This document shows, piece by piece, positions 21,476-33,548 of a stretch of 64,000 nucleotides of DNA. The notes beneath the pieces are model-generated. The model did not search any database, was not told where the DNA came from, and saw only the letters and a list, made by a program, of their open reading frames with translations. Every line of letters begins with the position of its first letter. Within the stretch, counting starts at the first letter, position 1. A program made the translations under genes and the position numbers. The DNA comes from Papilionanthe hookeriana x Papilionanthe teres (taxonomy: Eukaryota > Streptophyta > Magnoliopsida > Asparagales > Orchidaceae), in NCBI GenBank assembly GCA_022702705.1, contig CM040425.1, positions 5,100,001 to 5,164,000 of the forward strand, given 5' to 3'.

Positions 21476-22344
21476 GCCCTAGGGTCAATAACATTACTCC
21501 TAAAATGGATGATTTGATAACTACGAAAAAATTCCATATAATTATTTCTGACACTTCCTTTAATGCTCTGCTTGGTAGACCATGGCTCCACGAGCATAAA
21601 ATGGTTCCATCCTCATTACATCAATGCATAAAATATTTGCAGAACGGACAAGAATATTGTATTATGGGGGATCTACAACCATTCTCGGTGCATGAAATCA
21701 GAATACATGAAGATGCCGCATACTACGCCCCAATGAAACAAACAGTATTTTCCAGAGAAGCCATGGTGAATACTAAAGAAAAAGACATTGAAAAGAAACA
21801 AGATGGTTCTTTTCCAATACAGGCAAGTGGTAATAATTTCCATCAAACTCGCACTCGAGGTCGAGGCCGAGGACGGGGGCGAGGGAAACAAAACCCAATT
21901 GTCAAAATGGAAAAGTCATCAAAGTTCAAAATTTACCTGGACTCCGAAGATGACATAAAAGGAGAAATGATAACGGTGATTTCAAAAGAACCTCAATTCA
22001 AGATACCTCTTGAAGAGGAAGGCAAAGGAAAACACCTTGAATCTATGTATGATAAAATAAATCATTATATACAAACTAAGATCTTAACTCCAATTTATAC
22101 CCCTAGAGACGATTGGAAAGAAAATGGATTATATTGTTTGAGTCGTTTTTTACTCTCAGCTGAAATAAAATACCCAACAATTGAAAAGCATTTTTTAGCT
22201 CTAATCTTTGTGTTTCAAAAACTAAGACACCATATGCTATCTCACAAAATAGCCCTTATTTCAAGGGTTAATCCGCTTCAATATTTAATGAAACGACTCA
22301 CACTCTCTGGAAGATTAGCAAGGTGGGTGATGATATTACTCTAA
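21472..22344 (+). pseudogene. Protease C-terminus joined to RNase H by deletion of RT
   Basis: One frame of 290 codons begins with the protease end (NALLGRPWLHEHKMVPSSLH, CIKYLQNG, AYYAPMKQ). It continues through an arginine-glycine patch at about residues 123-138 (TRTRGRGRGRGRGK), and at about 22130 jumps into the end of the pol RNase H (EIKYPTIEKHFLALIFVFQK, then NPLQYLMKR). The reverse transcriptase, expected between them, is missing. The junction is an internal deletion that happened to keep the frame open. A stop at 22342 separates it from the second RNase H. Confidence 0.85.
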
Positions 22345-22940
22345 TTTGACATAACATTTGTACCATTACATGCTGTCAAAGGGCAAATCCTGACAGATTT
22401 CTTAGCAGCACACCTAATTCCAGAAGTATCACCTCTTAATGATGATTTACCTGATGAACAAATAATAAAATGTTCAAATGTACAACGATGGGAATTGTAC
22501 TTTGATGGCATATCATCTGCACAGAAAGATAAAGACAAACAAACAATTATACTGGGCCAAGCTGGAGTAGGATTGATTTTTATCACACTAGATAAAGCAA
22601 TGATGACTTTCTCCTATCATCTGATCGAACCATGCACAAATAATAAAGCCGAGTATGAAGCGCTCATAACCGGTCTAGAATTGACAATACTAATGGAAAT
22701 TAAAAATATTGACATCGATGGAGATTCTCAGATGATTATCAATCAAATTGCTGGCAAATATAAGACTCTGAAACCTTGACTTGAACAATATTCCCATTAC
22801 ACTCTGAAGCTGCTTCAGCAACTTCCTGATGTGACATTTTTCTGAATCCATAGACGAGATAATTCTTTAGCAGACGCTTTGGCGAAACTTACAAAAGAAT
22901 TTGCTTGCCCAGAAAAAGATGACATACTCAAATCAATTTG
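22345..22940 (+). pseudogene. Archaeal-type RNase H (aRH) of a Tat-lineage element
   Basis: After a tether segment (VPLHAVKGQILTDFLAAH) comes WELYFDG, CTNNKAEYEALITGL, IDIDGDSQMIINQIAGKY and NSLADALAKL. These supply the D-E-D-D metal-binding residues of an RNase H. Tat-lineage Ty3/gypsy elements carry this second RNase H between the pol RNase H and integrase. A stop at 22778 and one near 22844 break it. Integrase, expected next, is absent; the 3' untranslated region follows directly. Confidence 0.88.
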
Positions 22941-23211
22941 AAACTCAAACTTAAAATTTGAAATAAAATTGAAATGAATCTAAAATCCGGTCTCTCCAGA
23001 TCTTGTGATTTGGAATCCACCTCCTTTTCTCGAGTGAGAGTTCGGGAATCTTCAGTTTTGGAGATTTACCCGACACACCCCAGCGGAATTGTTCTACGCT
23101 TTGTTCTAAGTGTGTCACTTAGACGTCTGTGTTGGTTTTGTTGATCTCTTCGGTCAACGCCAATATGCGCGGTGTGCTTGGTTAGCACACCACACCTATT
23201 GGGGATCCATT
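22941..23211 (+). promoter_or_regulatory. 3' untranslated tail, hairpin and polypurine-like tract
   Basis: It ends with TCGGTCAACGCCAATATGCG, a perfect hairpin GGTGTGC..GCACACC (about 23170-23190), and ACACCTATTGGGGATCCATT directly before the LTR. The block matches 12818-12895. The tandem repeats seen at 11.4-12.6 kb are lacking here. Confidence 0.65.
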
Positions 23212-25249
23212 TGTTGACCTCATTTTTTGGTGAGTTATTTTCTCTCCTTAGTGCTTCTTAGGATCTAGCCATAAGGTTTCTCATTGACTATCCTAGAGGA
23301 TTAGAACTGGGACCCACCCTTTAGCAATTCAGCTACTTCTTGACTCCACTTGGGATCCCACTTAGATGGTTGCAAACCTCTAAATCACCTTGGAAGGTTA
23401 AAATCACCATATGGGCAATCAATAGTGAGTTCCTATAGGATTGTTTGGATTTAGGGTGACCCTGGGTGCCCTGAGCTTCTCTTGCACACACACACACTCC
23501 TAAGCCATTTTACCCTTTAACCCTAAACTTTGAACTTTGCCCCTTTCACCCTTTAAGAAACTCACATAATTGAACTGAAGCCACTGATCTTTGATTAAGA
23601 TGGCTGAGGTCAATATGTGAAGAATCATATAGTGGTTACCATTTGGCTAAGCTTGGTCCCAATGTGGTTAGACTTGGTTGAGATCCATAACCCTACCCCA
23701 AAACTCTAAAAAAAAAAAACTTCCAAAAATTACCCTAAAATCCCAAAATTCCTAAAAATCATTTCAAAACAACCCCCACCTTTTAAATTCACCAAAATAC
23801 CCCAATACCCTCCAAATAACCTCTTGATACTTTAAAATACCCTTTTGGCCCAAAATTCCAAAATTCCCAGAAAATCCCAAATATTCCCAATTTCATTTTG
23901 TTCAACTACACCATGGGCCAATTTTGTCAATTTAGTCCACATTTACCAAAATCCCCAATTTGACCCAATCCTAACCCAAATGGGCCCAATGTCAAACCAA
24001 ATTAGCCCAATTGATCCCAATTTTGATCAAATTAAATCCTAAACTTCAATTCAATATTCTTAATGATAATTTCAACCAAAACCAAGCCCAATTTGGTTCA
24101 CATTTGAACTCAATACTCAAGACACCATTTTTGCCCTAAATCACCCATGAACCCAAACATACCCAAATCCAATCCAAATCAACTCAAATTTTCTTCAAAA
24201 TTGTTCCAAAACTTGTCTAACACATTTATATACCAAAACCAACATTCATTTGATCAAAATTATGGCCTAAAACCCTCTTAAAATTCACTTGGGCCAAAAA
24301 GCCCAATTTTGGCCCATAAGGCCAAACCCCCTTCAAATTGAATCCTATGGCCCATGAAAATTCCCAAATAATTTTCAATCAAACTTCAACATATCTAAAG
24401 CCAATTTCAATCAATTCCAATTCAATATGGTCATCCCATATTTGATTTCAAAATTTCAAATCATCACATGCATGTTAAAAGGCCCATACCTTATGCATTT
24501 TGAAAAGCCCACTTAATTAAATTTTAAAAGCCCAAAAGTGAGCCCATATGACATATTTTTATCATACTATCACCTCAAGATATTTAAAACACCATTCCAT
24601 GGCATTACATGAAGCATTGCATGTATACATAGCTCATTAACCAAATTAAGCATGTTGACACAAAATCCCAAAATTCATAAAAGCTTTTAATTCCTTTTGC
24701 ATGAAACTTTCTAATGGCTCATACATAGCATAACATGGCATGTGCATCATCCCATAGCCATACAAAAGTCAATATTTGCCAAATTGGGCAATGGGAGGTG
24801 ACCCTTCACTTCTTCCTTCTTATAAAATTTCCCTCACTCTTAAACTATCAAATCTCCTCCCCAAACTTCAAAACCAGCCATCTAAGCTCACCCAAACCTC
24901 TCCATGGACTTCAAGACGAGCTCCAATCACTTTGGGCAAAGTTCTAAACCCATTTTAGCCTCACCTAACCCAAATCCCAAATATCCATTAAATCTCTACC
25001 CTAAAGCCATCAAATACTCCAATTGATGCCACCACTCAACCCCTCTGACCCCCCTAAACTTCGCCCGACTCGACCTCGACCGACCGGCCACCCCGGCCGC
25101 CGGAAATCACCGAGCCGAGAGGTCCCAATTGATTCAAAATTCAAAATTCTTTTGCCGAGCCGTCCCATTCCAATCGGACTCCATGGCTCTTCTTCTTCTC
25201 CCCTAGCGTACCGATCGCAGCCTCTTAATCGCCCCCGGAAGCCCTCCAC

Positions 25250-25270
25250 CCTCGCCTATTTAAACACCAC
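25250..25270 (+). promoter_or_regulatory. TATA-like element of LTR L1
   Basis: CGCCTATTTAAACACCACACC, paralleled by CTCCATTTAAACTCACTCACC near 54280 in the sister LTR. It precedes the donor site by about 410 bases. A weaker TATA than in subfamily L2. Confidence 0.45.
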
Positions 25271-25671
25271 ACCTCTCGGCCATGAAAGGTGCTGAACCTA
25301 ACCTTAAGGAAACTCTGCCAAAGTCACTCCAGAACTCCTAGCCAAGAGAAGCTCATCCCTACTGTCCTCCTACCCTGAATCCCCCGCATGAGCCTAATTT
25401 CTCAGCTAAAAATCAGGCCAGAAATAGGACACTCCCCAATTCTTCACCAAATCCAAATTAACTCCTCTCACACCTTCACCGGAGGTAGAGAAGGAGTTCC
25501 CCGATGAAAGCCCCTCTCCAGTGCCACCCAGCTTGTTCCAGCCTCCAAGCTTTGTGATCGGCCCGGTGGAAATCAAGTTCAGCATTTCACCACGCCTCCG
25601 TACTTCATCCCTACCTCCTCGGACTCCAACGAACGTGCCGAGCATCTCCGATCGAGGCTTCACCTCTCGCA

Positions 25672-25821
25672 GACAAGGTATGGACTCTTCCTTCCTCCCG
25701 AGCTTCGTGAATTCTCCATTTAGTTCGCTTAATTTCATGGCATGTTAATCGTATGGATGTGTTCGTCTTCTCAAGACAAATCCATGGAGCATAAGAACTC
25801 GAAAATCCATCGAGAATCGAG
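25672..25821 (+). other. Donor-like site and two stem-loops (LTR L1)
   Basis: GACAAG/GTATGG (cut after 25677). Hairpins at 25762-25780 (arms TTCGTCT and AGACAAA, one mismatch) and 25798-25821 (arms CTCGA and TCGAG) follow the same GTATGGATG lead as in the solo LTR. Confidence 0.5.
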
Positions 25822-28679
25822 GGAGATATTAGGGTTAGAAGGTCGACGGTCACGGTGCACACCCGCCGGAGACGATGATCGGCCGCCGTCGGATTGCGCG
25901 TGTATCGAACGAACGGCTCAGATGGCGTCGGCCGAAGAGATGGAACGTGAACCGTGGACCGCGTGGCAGCTGAGTCGAATGGCGGCGCCGAACCAGAAGA
26001 CAACGCGTGGAGTTCGATCCGCCGTAGTTTGATGCGGCGCCGACGTGGATAAGTAGGAAAATAAGATTTTCTCGATTTATTTAAATAAACTGTAACTTAA
26101 AAAATTCATATCTTCGCATAGAAAAATCACAAAAATAAAAGAAAACTACCCTTCAGCTCAGATGAACGTAGGAGAATAATGTGAAAAAAGAATTGAGTGA
26201 ATTTGATGAGTATTTTATTTTTAATTAATTATTTACTCATTTTGGTATTCCAATTCTCCATTCGCATAGTACATTTCACCATGGCAAGAGACCATAGTGT
26301 TTTCAAGCCTCCGACTTGGAACATTCCTCGAATTTTTCAAAGTCGTAGGCCATCCCTATGACAAGTTATGTATTTTTCAAGTTCATGACACTGTTTTTGA
26401 TATTTTAATTCCAAAAATTAGCATGTTGCTTAGAAAATTCTAGGAAAATTTGCTGAAGTTTTTTAGGACAAGAGGACCTTAGGATAATTATGGTTTGAGT
26501 TAATTCACTAAGAATGATCATAATTGGCCTAATCACTCTAAATTGAACTTTAATTAATTAGAGTTAATCACACATTAAAATGACTTGAAAATAATTCTCC
26601 ACTGATCTTTAGGATCAGGGGAACCTCACATACAAATTTGAAGTCAATTGGAAATGTTTAACCCTATTAAATGAATTAATTAAGCCACATAATCAAAATT
26701 AAACTTAAAAAATTCATAACTCCAAAAATACATTTCAAAAATTCACCAAATCGATTTTGGGACTTCTCCGATATTGTATGAGTCTAAGAAAAATAAAATT
26801 GGAATTTTCTAAAAATTTTCATTTTTAAGCATATTTTAATATTTTTAATAATAAAAAAATAATAAAAATCACAAAAATAATAAAAATCATAAAAATGTCA
26901 TATTTGGTCCCCTAATCACTTGTGAACTAATCAAATATTTTTCCTAAGTCTCTGCAGTTAAGATATTTAATTTCAAAGCCTTAAAACAATTTTTGAATTA
27001 AAAAAATATATTTTCTAAGCCTTCCCACTAAATTAATTCTAATAAATAAAAAAAAATCATAAAAATGTAAAATTTATTTTTTTGACTTTCTGAGGTCAGA
27101 GAGTTTTTTTATAAAGATAAAATCCATTTTTCAACTTTTATTTTATTTTATAATTAATTAACACTCCAAAACTTAAAATAATTATAATAATTAAAATTTA
27201 ATTTAAAAAATTACCAAAATTCAGTCCAAATGGTTCTCTCAGTCATTGTGAACATCCCATAATTTTCTTAATGATGTAAACTTTACCTCGGTCATGTTGG
27301 TGAATTTTCTTTGAAAACCCCTATTTTCCATTAAAAATAATTATATGAATAAATTAACTTCGTAAAAATCACATTTTCTCCTCTAATGTCTTAATCGACA
27401 TGTGTGTGAAGTCAGCATAAAAATTTTAAGTTCATTTAAGCTTAATTTAATGAGTTATAAAATAAATAAAGCTTAAAGGGACATAAAGGTAATTAAAAGA
27501 TTTTAACCTCTAATTAAAACTTTAGGTTTAATCAAAATGTGGGTAAAATATCCGATTTTAATTTTCTCTTAGATGATCGAAACTTTGGAAATCAAAGGGT
27601 AGGAACCCATTAATCACTTTAATAAACCAAAAATGAAACTTTAATTAATTAAATAATTTAAATTTTGGAAGATTAATTAAAATTGGATTATTAAAATGGG
27701 GATATAATTTAAGAGGACACTGATTCTTTAATTTAAAAATCCCTAAATAAACCACTTAATAATCTTTAACTCTTAAACTTAAGAGGATAAATGGAATTAA
27801 TAATTAAATGATTAAAAGTAAATAATTCTTAATTTAATTAAAACCTACATCATTAAATAATTTAATAATTGATTAAAGCCTAAAATGTTAAATAATTAAA
27901 AAGTAAATTAAAATATTTGAAACTAATTTAAAATCATTTCAAAATAAACTTAAATCAAATTTGCAAATTTTAAATAATTTTAAGACAACTTACCTTAAAA
28001 CATAATGTAAAAATTAAATTAATTAATATAATTAATCCAAATTAAATCATCAAAATTTAACAAATAATTTGAACACCCCTTTTGACCTAAGTTAATCTAA
28101 AAAATTTAAATTAACATAAAATATTGATTTCATTTATAAAAATGTTTAACTTAAATGAATCAAACACCATTCCAAACTTAAAATCATTGATTAAAATTTC
28201 ATAATTAAATCACATTAAAGTAAATCATCAACTTTAATTTCAAATCATTAAAATCTTTAACAAATTAACTTGCCCCTGAAAGCTTTAAATTATTATAACT
28301 ATTAAAAGAAGCGTTAAGTGAAATGTCACTTCACTCGTAGAATAATCAAACATCCTAGTTCACTGAGCAATGGAACAAAACTTAACTAAAGCCTTGGATG
28401 ATTAATTCACCTGTGTAATTAAATTCACTGGACTCAAAATCGTCCCGCAGGTATTGAAAAGATGTTTAGGATTTGTTCTAAGCACTTCCTCAATACGATG
28501 GGTAGTTTTAAAGAACAATCGAACTTAATCGTTCTTTGGTGAAGAAAGCTCATCCTTAACCAAAATCAAGAACCCGTACGTCATAGGAAATGACTAGCTA
28601 TAGGATTAGTGATTCCTGTAGACAACCAAAATCCTTCCTTTAGTCTTTACCTAGTACTTGTTGAAATATTTAAATGCTT

Positions 28680-28735
28680 TAATATGTGTTTTAAAGTGTA
28701 GCTTGGAATGACGGGAAGACCCTCCAGGTACGCTT
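28680..28735 (+). other. Acceptor-like site (LTR L1)
   Basis: ATGTGTTTTAAAGTGTAG/CTTGG with a following GATGACGGGAAG-like exon start (AATGACGGGAAGACC here), then CCAGGTACGC. The sister LTR has GTGCAG/CTTGGGATGACGGG at 57903, so the AG is conserved while the base before it changed. Confidence 0.4.
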
Positions 28736-29339
28736 TTATGTTATTGCAATTTCTTTACCTACGCTGAGCTTTACTTTTCTTGCATGTTAAACAAGAATGT
28801 TGCATGAAAACCAAAACCTTTAGGATAGTCCCTGAACTGAAGCCAAAACTAAATTAAAAGTCACTACAAGATAAAATCCACCGCCACAACATTCAAAATA
28901 TAAAACAACTCAAAATTTAATCACACACAGAATAACAAAACTACAACTTTAACTAAATTAAAACGTCTTGTTGGATGATCGAGAATACCTCGGATGATGT
29001 AACTTACGTGTTGCTAACGGGATTTCCCACAGTCTAAATAAAAGTGTGGAACTCATTCAGTTGAGTTTAGCAAATTCATCTGGACTAAGTGAATCCGATA
29101 AAAATAATGATGCCGGAAGGATGGAACCGTGGGATCTTAACCGGTGTTGTTATAATCAACTTTAAGATTTCCCTAATAAAACATTAAAGACATTTGGATT
29201 TTAAGATTTCTCTAAACCAAAATACTTCTCTCATCCTTTAATTTATGACTTCTAAAACTAAACCTCTACAACAACAAAGAACTTGGAGCATAGTGGGCAG
29301 CACGACCATCGTCATCAGCAAAACCTTTCTTAGAATTAA

Positions 29340-29842
29340 ATAACCAAGTCATAGGATTTCGAGGTAGTTTTCCTAGTGCAACATAAATCCTCAACTTTTC
29401 GTTAGGCATTTTCATGATCATGTTATGCAAATTAAGCCCTAACCGGTCTTAGGACTCCGAGGTAGTTGTTCTAGTACGACATGAGACCTCACATCTTCGA
29501 GGCTACTTGTGTGATTATATCATACAAGCATAAGTCCTAATTAATTAAAATCGGCGAGATCGAAACATTAAATAAACTCCCAAATCAAGCCAAACAATAG
29601 GATAGTTTGGGAAGTCGCAAGATTCTTCTTGGATCTCCAACTTCTCCTACCTCTCTTCCATCGGACTCCAAAATAAACCGTTCCAAATTTGAGCTAACCC
29701 TTTTAAATTCCAAAATTCAATCCTTTCGAAAACCTTAAACTTTCAAATTCTCGAGAGCAAAATCACTCGATCATCATCGAGAGTTTTCTTAAATGATTCC
29801 GGTCATTTAAGATGTAATTAACTATAGTGCTCGCCTTTATAG
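29340..29842 (+). other. Cluster of conserved stem-loops in the LTR tail
   Basis: 29506-29528: arms CTTGTGTGAT and ATCATACAAG (10 bp with one G-T). 29766-29781: CTCGAT/ATCGAG. HP1 29788-29811: CTTAAATGA/TCATTTAAG. HP2 29822-29842: weaker, CTATA/TATAG. Two GAGGTAGT...-type stems lie at about 29355-29400 and 29455-29495. All have counterparts in the other LTR copies. Confidence 0.6.
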
Positions 29843-30175
29843 GAAACTTTAAAAACCTGCGTAATATAAACCCCGTTTAATTCCTTTATATTAAGCGAGT
29901 GAACTTGTCGGCTTATAAAATTGGTTCGCAGACCAAACGGATGTCACAAATCTTCTAAGTTATTTAATCGAGCCCCATCATCAAGCAGATGCGTCTATTC
30001 CTCGAAACGTATACACTATGCCATGATGCGGCGCTCGTTTATATAAACTATTCGTGGATGTGAGATCGGTTTGATTTCATATCTTAAAATTTTTCAAACT
30101 TAAAATTATTTTCAAAATCAAATACTACTTTTCAAATTATATATTTAAATTAAATTTAAAATTCGTCAATAATTT

Positions 30176-30192
30176 CTGTAGGCGACCCCTTT
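30176..30192 (+). other. Primer-binding-site remnant
   Basis: CTGTAGGCGACCCC resembles the intact-looking site TGGTGACTCCGCTGGGGA at 50730 but has an insertion and is cut short. It lies at the right end of the LTR, and an Athila fragment begins within 30 bases. Confidence 0.45.
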
Positions 30193-30204
30193 TTTAAAAT
30201 CCAA

Positions 30205-31774
30205 CACATAACTTAAAAATATGCTGACAAAATTTATGCTAAATTTATGAAAGAAATTTTAAATAAAAAGAGGAAGTTTGTAGATTATGAGACTATTGCA
30301 CTTAGTAAAGAATTTAGTGCAATAATTCAGAAAAAGTATCCTCGAAAAGTTAAAGATTCTGGTAGCTTTAACATACTTTGTGTAATTGGAGAAAATTTTT
30401 GTGGAAATGCTTTATGTGATTTGGGAGCGAGCGTTAACCTTATACCACTATCTATATTCAAAAGGTTTGATTTAGGAGACATTTATCCCACTGTTGTAAC
30501 CCTACAATTAGCAGATATATCTATTACTTATCCTTAAGGGGTTATAGAAGATGTGCTGGTTAAAGTGGATAAATTTATCATCTCTATTGATTTTATTGTA
30601 TTAGATATGAAAGAAGTTAAAGAAAATCCTATAATTTTGTGAAGACCTATCCATTCTTCTAGACGAGAAATGATAGATGTTTAAAAAGGAGAATTAATCA
30701 TGAGAGCGAATCATCAGGAAGTTACATTTAATGTGCTCAAAATAATGAAGTATCTTGATTGAAAATGTTATAGAATGGATATCATTGATGATATGATTTT
30801 TAATTATTTTCAAAACAAATGTGAAGTCATACTAGATCAAACAAATGAAGTCATTTCAGAAGAGAAAGAAAAAAAGCTGAGACTAAAAGAGATTTTGAAG
30901 ACGATTCAAATGAGATAATTACTGAGGATTTAAATTGTGTTCAAGAAAATTATGAAATTTTAGATACTACTGTAAGTAGTACATCTCTGATTCCATCTAT
31001 TGATAAACCTCCTGAACTTGATGAAAGTTTTACCTACTTATCTTAAGTATGCATATCTGGGAAACTCATCTACATTACTAGTTATTATATCCTCAGATTT
31101 AACTGCAGAACAAGAAAAAAAATTATTGCAAATATTAATGAATCATAAAAAAACCTTTGAATGGACATTAGCTGATATTAAAGGAGTCAGTCCTTCAATC
31201 TGTATGCACCGAATAGGGCATAAAATTTCTGAGAAAAGCATGGAAGTTAATCCAGCAAAAATTGAAGTTATAGTCGAATTTCCACCTCTTATGAATGTGA
31301 AGGGAATGAGAAGTTTTCTATGATATGCTGGTTTCTATAGATGTTATATTAAAGTTTTTTCAAAAATTTCCAAGCCTTTGAGTCAACTTATAGAAAAAAA
31401 TGCCAATTTTGATTTTAATGATGAATGCCTAAAGGCCTTCAACTTATTAAAAGAGAAATTAATCATTGCACCTATTATTATTTCACCTGATTGGATGAAT
31501 ATTTTTGAATTAATGTGTGATGCTAGTGATTATGTTATATGTTCTGTTTTAGGATAGGGATATGCCAAAATGTTCAAAGTGATATACTATGCTAGTAAAA
31601 CTTTTAATGAGACTCAAATTAATAACCCTACCACTGAAAAGGAATTATTAGCAATAGTACTGCTTTTGATAAATTCAAATCTTATCTTATTAGAACCCAA
31701 TGTATTGTGCATACTGATCATTCTGCTATAAAGTATTTAATGACGAAGAATGATGCAAAACAACGATTAATCAT
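30205..31774 (+). pseudogene. Athila-type pol fragment: protease, RT/RNase H remnants (part 1)
   Basis: 30247-30537 is an Athila protease: MKEILNKKRKF, ALCDLGASVNLIPLSIFKRF with the catalytic Asp in CDLGAS, then LQLADISI. 30541-30780 continues it with stops. 31000-31323 has the RT N-terminal lead (EWTLADIKGVSPSICMHRI) fused by deletion to the later RT (EVNPAKIEVIVEFP, GMRSFL). RNase H-like FELMCDASDY and TEKELLAIV follow to 31774. The central RT with its YxDD box is deleted. The fragment is interrupted at 31774 by a 15.3-kb element and resumes at 47047. Confidence 0.87.
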
Positions 31775-33528
31775 TGATCCCCAAATATTTATGCTTATGT
31801 TTTAGATATGAAAATTATGATTTTATAATATGAGATACTACGCAAGTATACGTATCATTTATCAAGTAATATAGGATTTTTTGATTAAGCCATGAGATAT
31901 CGAACCCACAGGAAAATGTAAAAACTTTTTAAAGAAATAAGAAATTATATTTTTACTTTTTAAATGACTTTTAAAAGTATTTTTTGATTTGTAAAGTACG
32001 AAAGTTGTTTTTGGTATTTTTAATAAAAAGCTAAGCAGGAAATGAAAATTATCAGAACTAAATCACGATATAAAACACTAGGAAATAAAATATCTTTTTC
32101 TTTCTCTTATAAAGCAGTAATAATTATGAAATTACTGTTGTGGAAGTATTTAAATGTGTTGTGACAAATAGGAGCAAATTTATTCTTTACCCTTACTTGG
32201 TTCTATGAAGAAGATTGGTTAATTTGAAATTTTAAAATTTTTAAAAATGGTTAGGTAGGGAAGATACCAGCTCTCACTCTAGAGTTCCCTCGATTCCCTC
32301 CACCTGGGGGCTAACTTCTCATAACAAAATTTAAAAAAAAAAACTAAATTAGGGAGATTTAGCATGTCACTCTAAAGTTCTCTAATTTTATTCCCCATTA
32401 AAAACATATCTCATAATATATTTACATTCAATTATATAGACTACAATTCTCACCCATATAATTGCATGTGATTTTTACCAATTATTGTTTGAGACAATAC
32501 CACATTGGATCTTAAATAATCTCACAACAAATTTTAACATCTTAACTGGCCAAATTAAGAAATAAATTATGTTCATGGAATTAAATCTTCACAACGTATT
32601 CTAACTTTAAACACTTATACATTCCACAACAATTCTACATAATTTAATTACTTCTTCATTTAAGAAAGAAAACGATAAAGAAAACTACTCCGAACTCATT
32701 GAGAAAACATAAACACACATTGATTTGAAAATAGAAATCATAAAGAAAATACAACAAGCTTTAATTAAAAACTAAATATAAAAATAAAAGTAAACACTTA
32801 TCCGAAAATCCTCTCCTCAAGACTCTGAAGTTCCTTCAAACTCGAATTTCCACAGACAACACTACGTAGGTCGGCGCCCAACTCGTCGACTTGCAACCGA
32901 CTTCGTACTTCAATAAAAACTAGATAAATGGATGGAAGTAAATTGGTGGCAAGAAAGTTTCACACCAACCCTTTCTCCTTAAACTAACTAACTCTAAAAG
33001 ACTTTAAACAATAAAAGACTAAAACTAAAACTAGAAAAGAACTCTTAAAACTAGAAGAAGAGCACTTAAACTAAAAAAATGACACTAAAAGAACACACAC
33101 ACTAATTCCAAATCTTCATGATATAATTTTCCAAAAGGTGCCTTGGTGTCTCTTCAAATCATGTCCAGATTCAACGTATCCACCAAAAGATGCATCCCTT
33201 CATTCAAATTTGCTGCCCATGGGAAGTTAAGGAAGTCACCACCAAAAGTTTCTTCAAAAACCCCTTGAAATTGATGCCAAAAATGAAGAAAATTTGATTT
33301 TTAATTATGACGCCTAAGCACCGACCGGCGGCGCTTAGCCGCCAAAGTGCATTTTTTCATTTTTTTCATTTTTTTGCTCCAAAATTAATCCAATTTTGCT
33401 CCTTTCATCATAATCACTCACTTTCATCATACCGCAAGAAAAACACAAAATACATTCATTAAAGTGCAATATCATCAAAAATAGGTATAAAAATGTGCAT
33501 AAAAACACTATATATTTTAGGTGTATCA
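31775..33528 (-). repeat. Athila 3' LTR (1754 bp)
   Basis: TG...CA ends; aligned by eye along its length with 45309-47041. It contains a GC-rich hairpin segment at 33310-33345 with GGCGGC/GCCGCC arms. Otherwise it is AT-rich non-coding DNA. Confidence 0.93.
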
Positions 33529-33548
33529 AAATCCCCCAAAATTAAAAT
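33529..33548 (-). promoter_or_regulatory. Athila polypurine tract
   Basis: On the minus strand, TTTTAATTTTGGGGGATT lies directly before the 3' LTR. The matching AAGTTTGGGGGAAT precedes the LTR at 48973. It would prime plus-strand DNA synthesis. Confidence 0.8.

Larger units (their letters stand above)
23212..30172 (+). mobile_element. Complete giant LTR, subfamily L1 (about 7 kb)
   Basis: Starts TGTTGACCTCA next to the pre-LTR tract and ends near CGTCAATAATTTC next to a PBS-like remnant. Regions: a CAAAATT/CCCAAAT-rich U3 (23700-24700), a GC-rich U3/R part with open frames on both strands that are not genes (25000-26050), a donor-like AAG/GTATGG at 25677, AT-rich intron-like DNA (26050-28690), an acceptor-like site at 28701, and a structured tail (29350-29850). 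It aligns along its length with the LTR at 51940-59345. Confidence 0.85.

Noticed and set aside
25010..26032. GC-rich ORFs on both strands (70-130 codons), also at 53904-54898
   Set aside because: They lie in the U3/R part of two sister LTRs, are not conserved as protein between the copies, and overlap on both strands.
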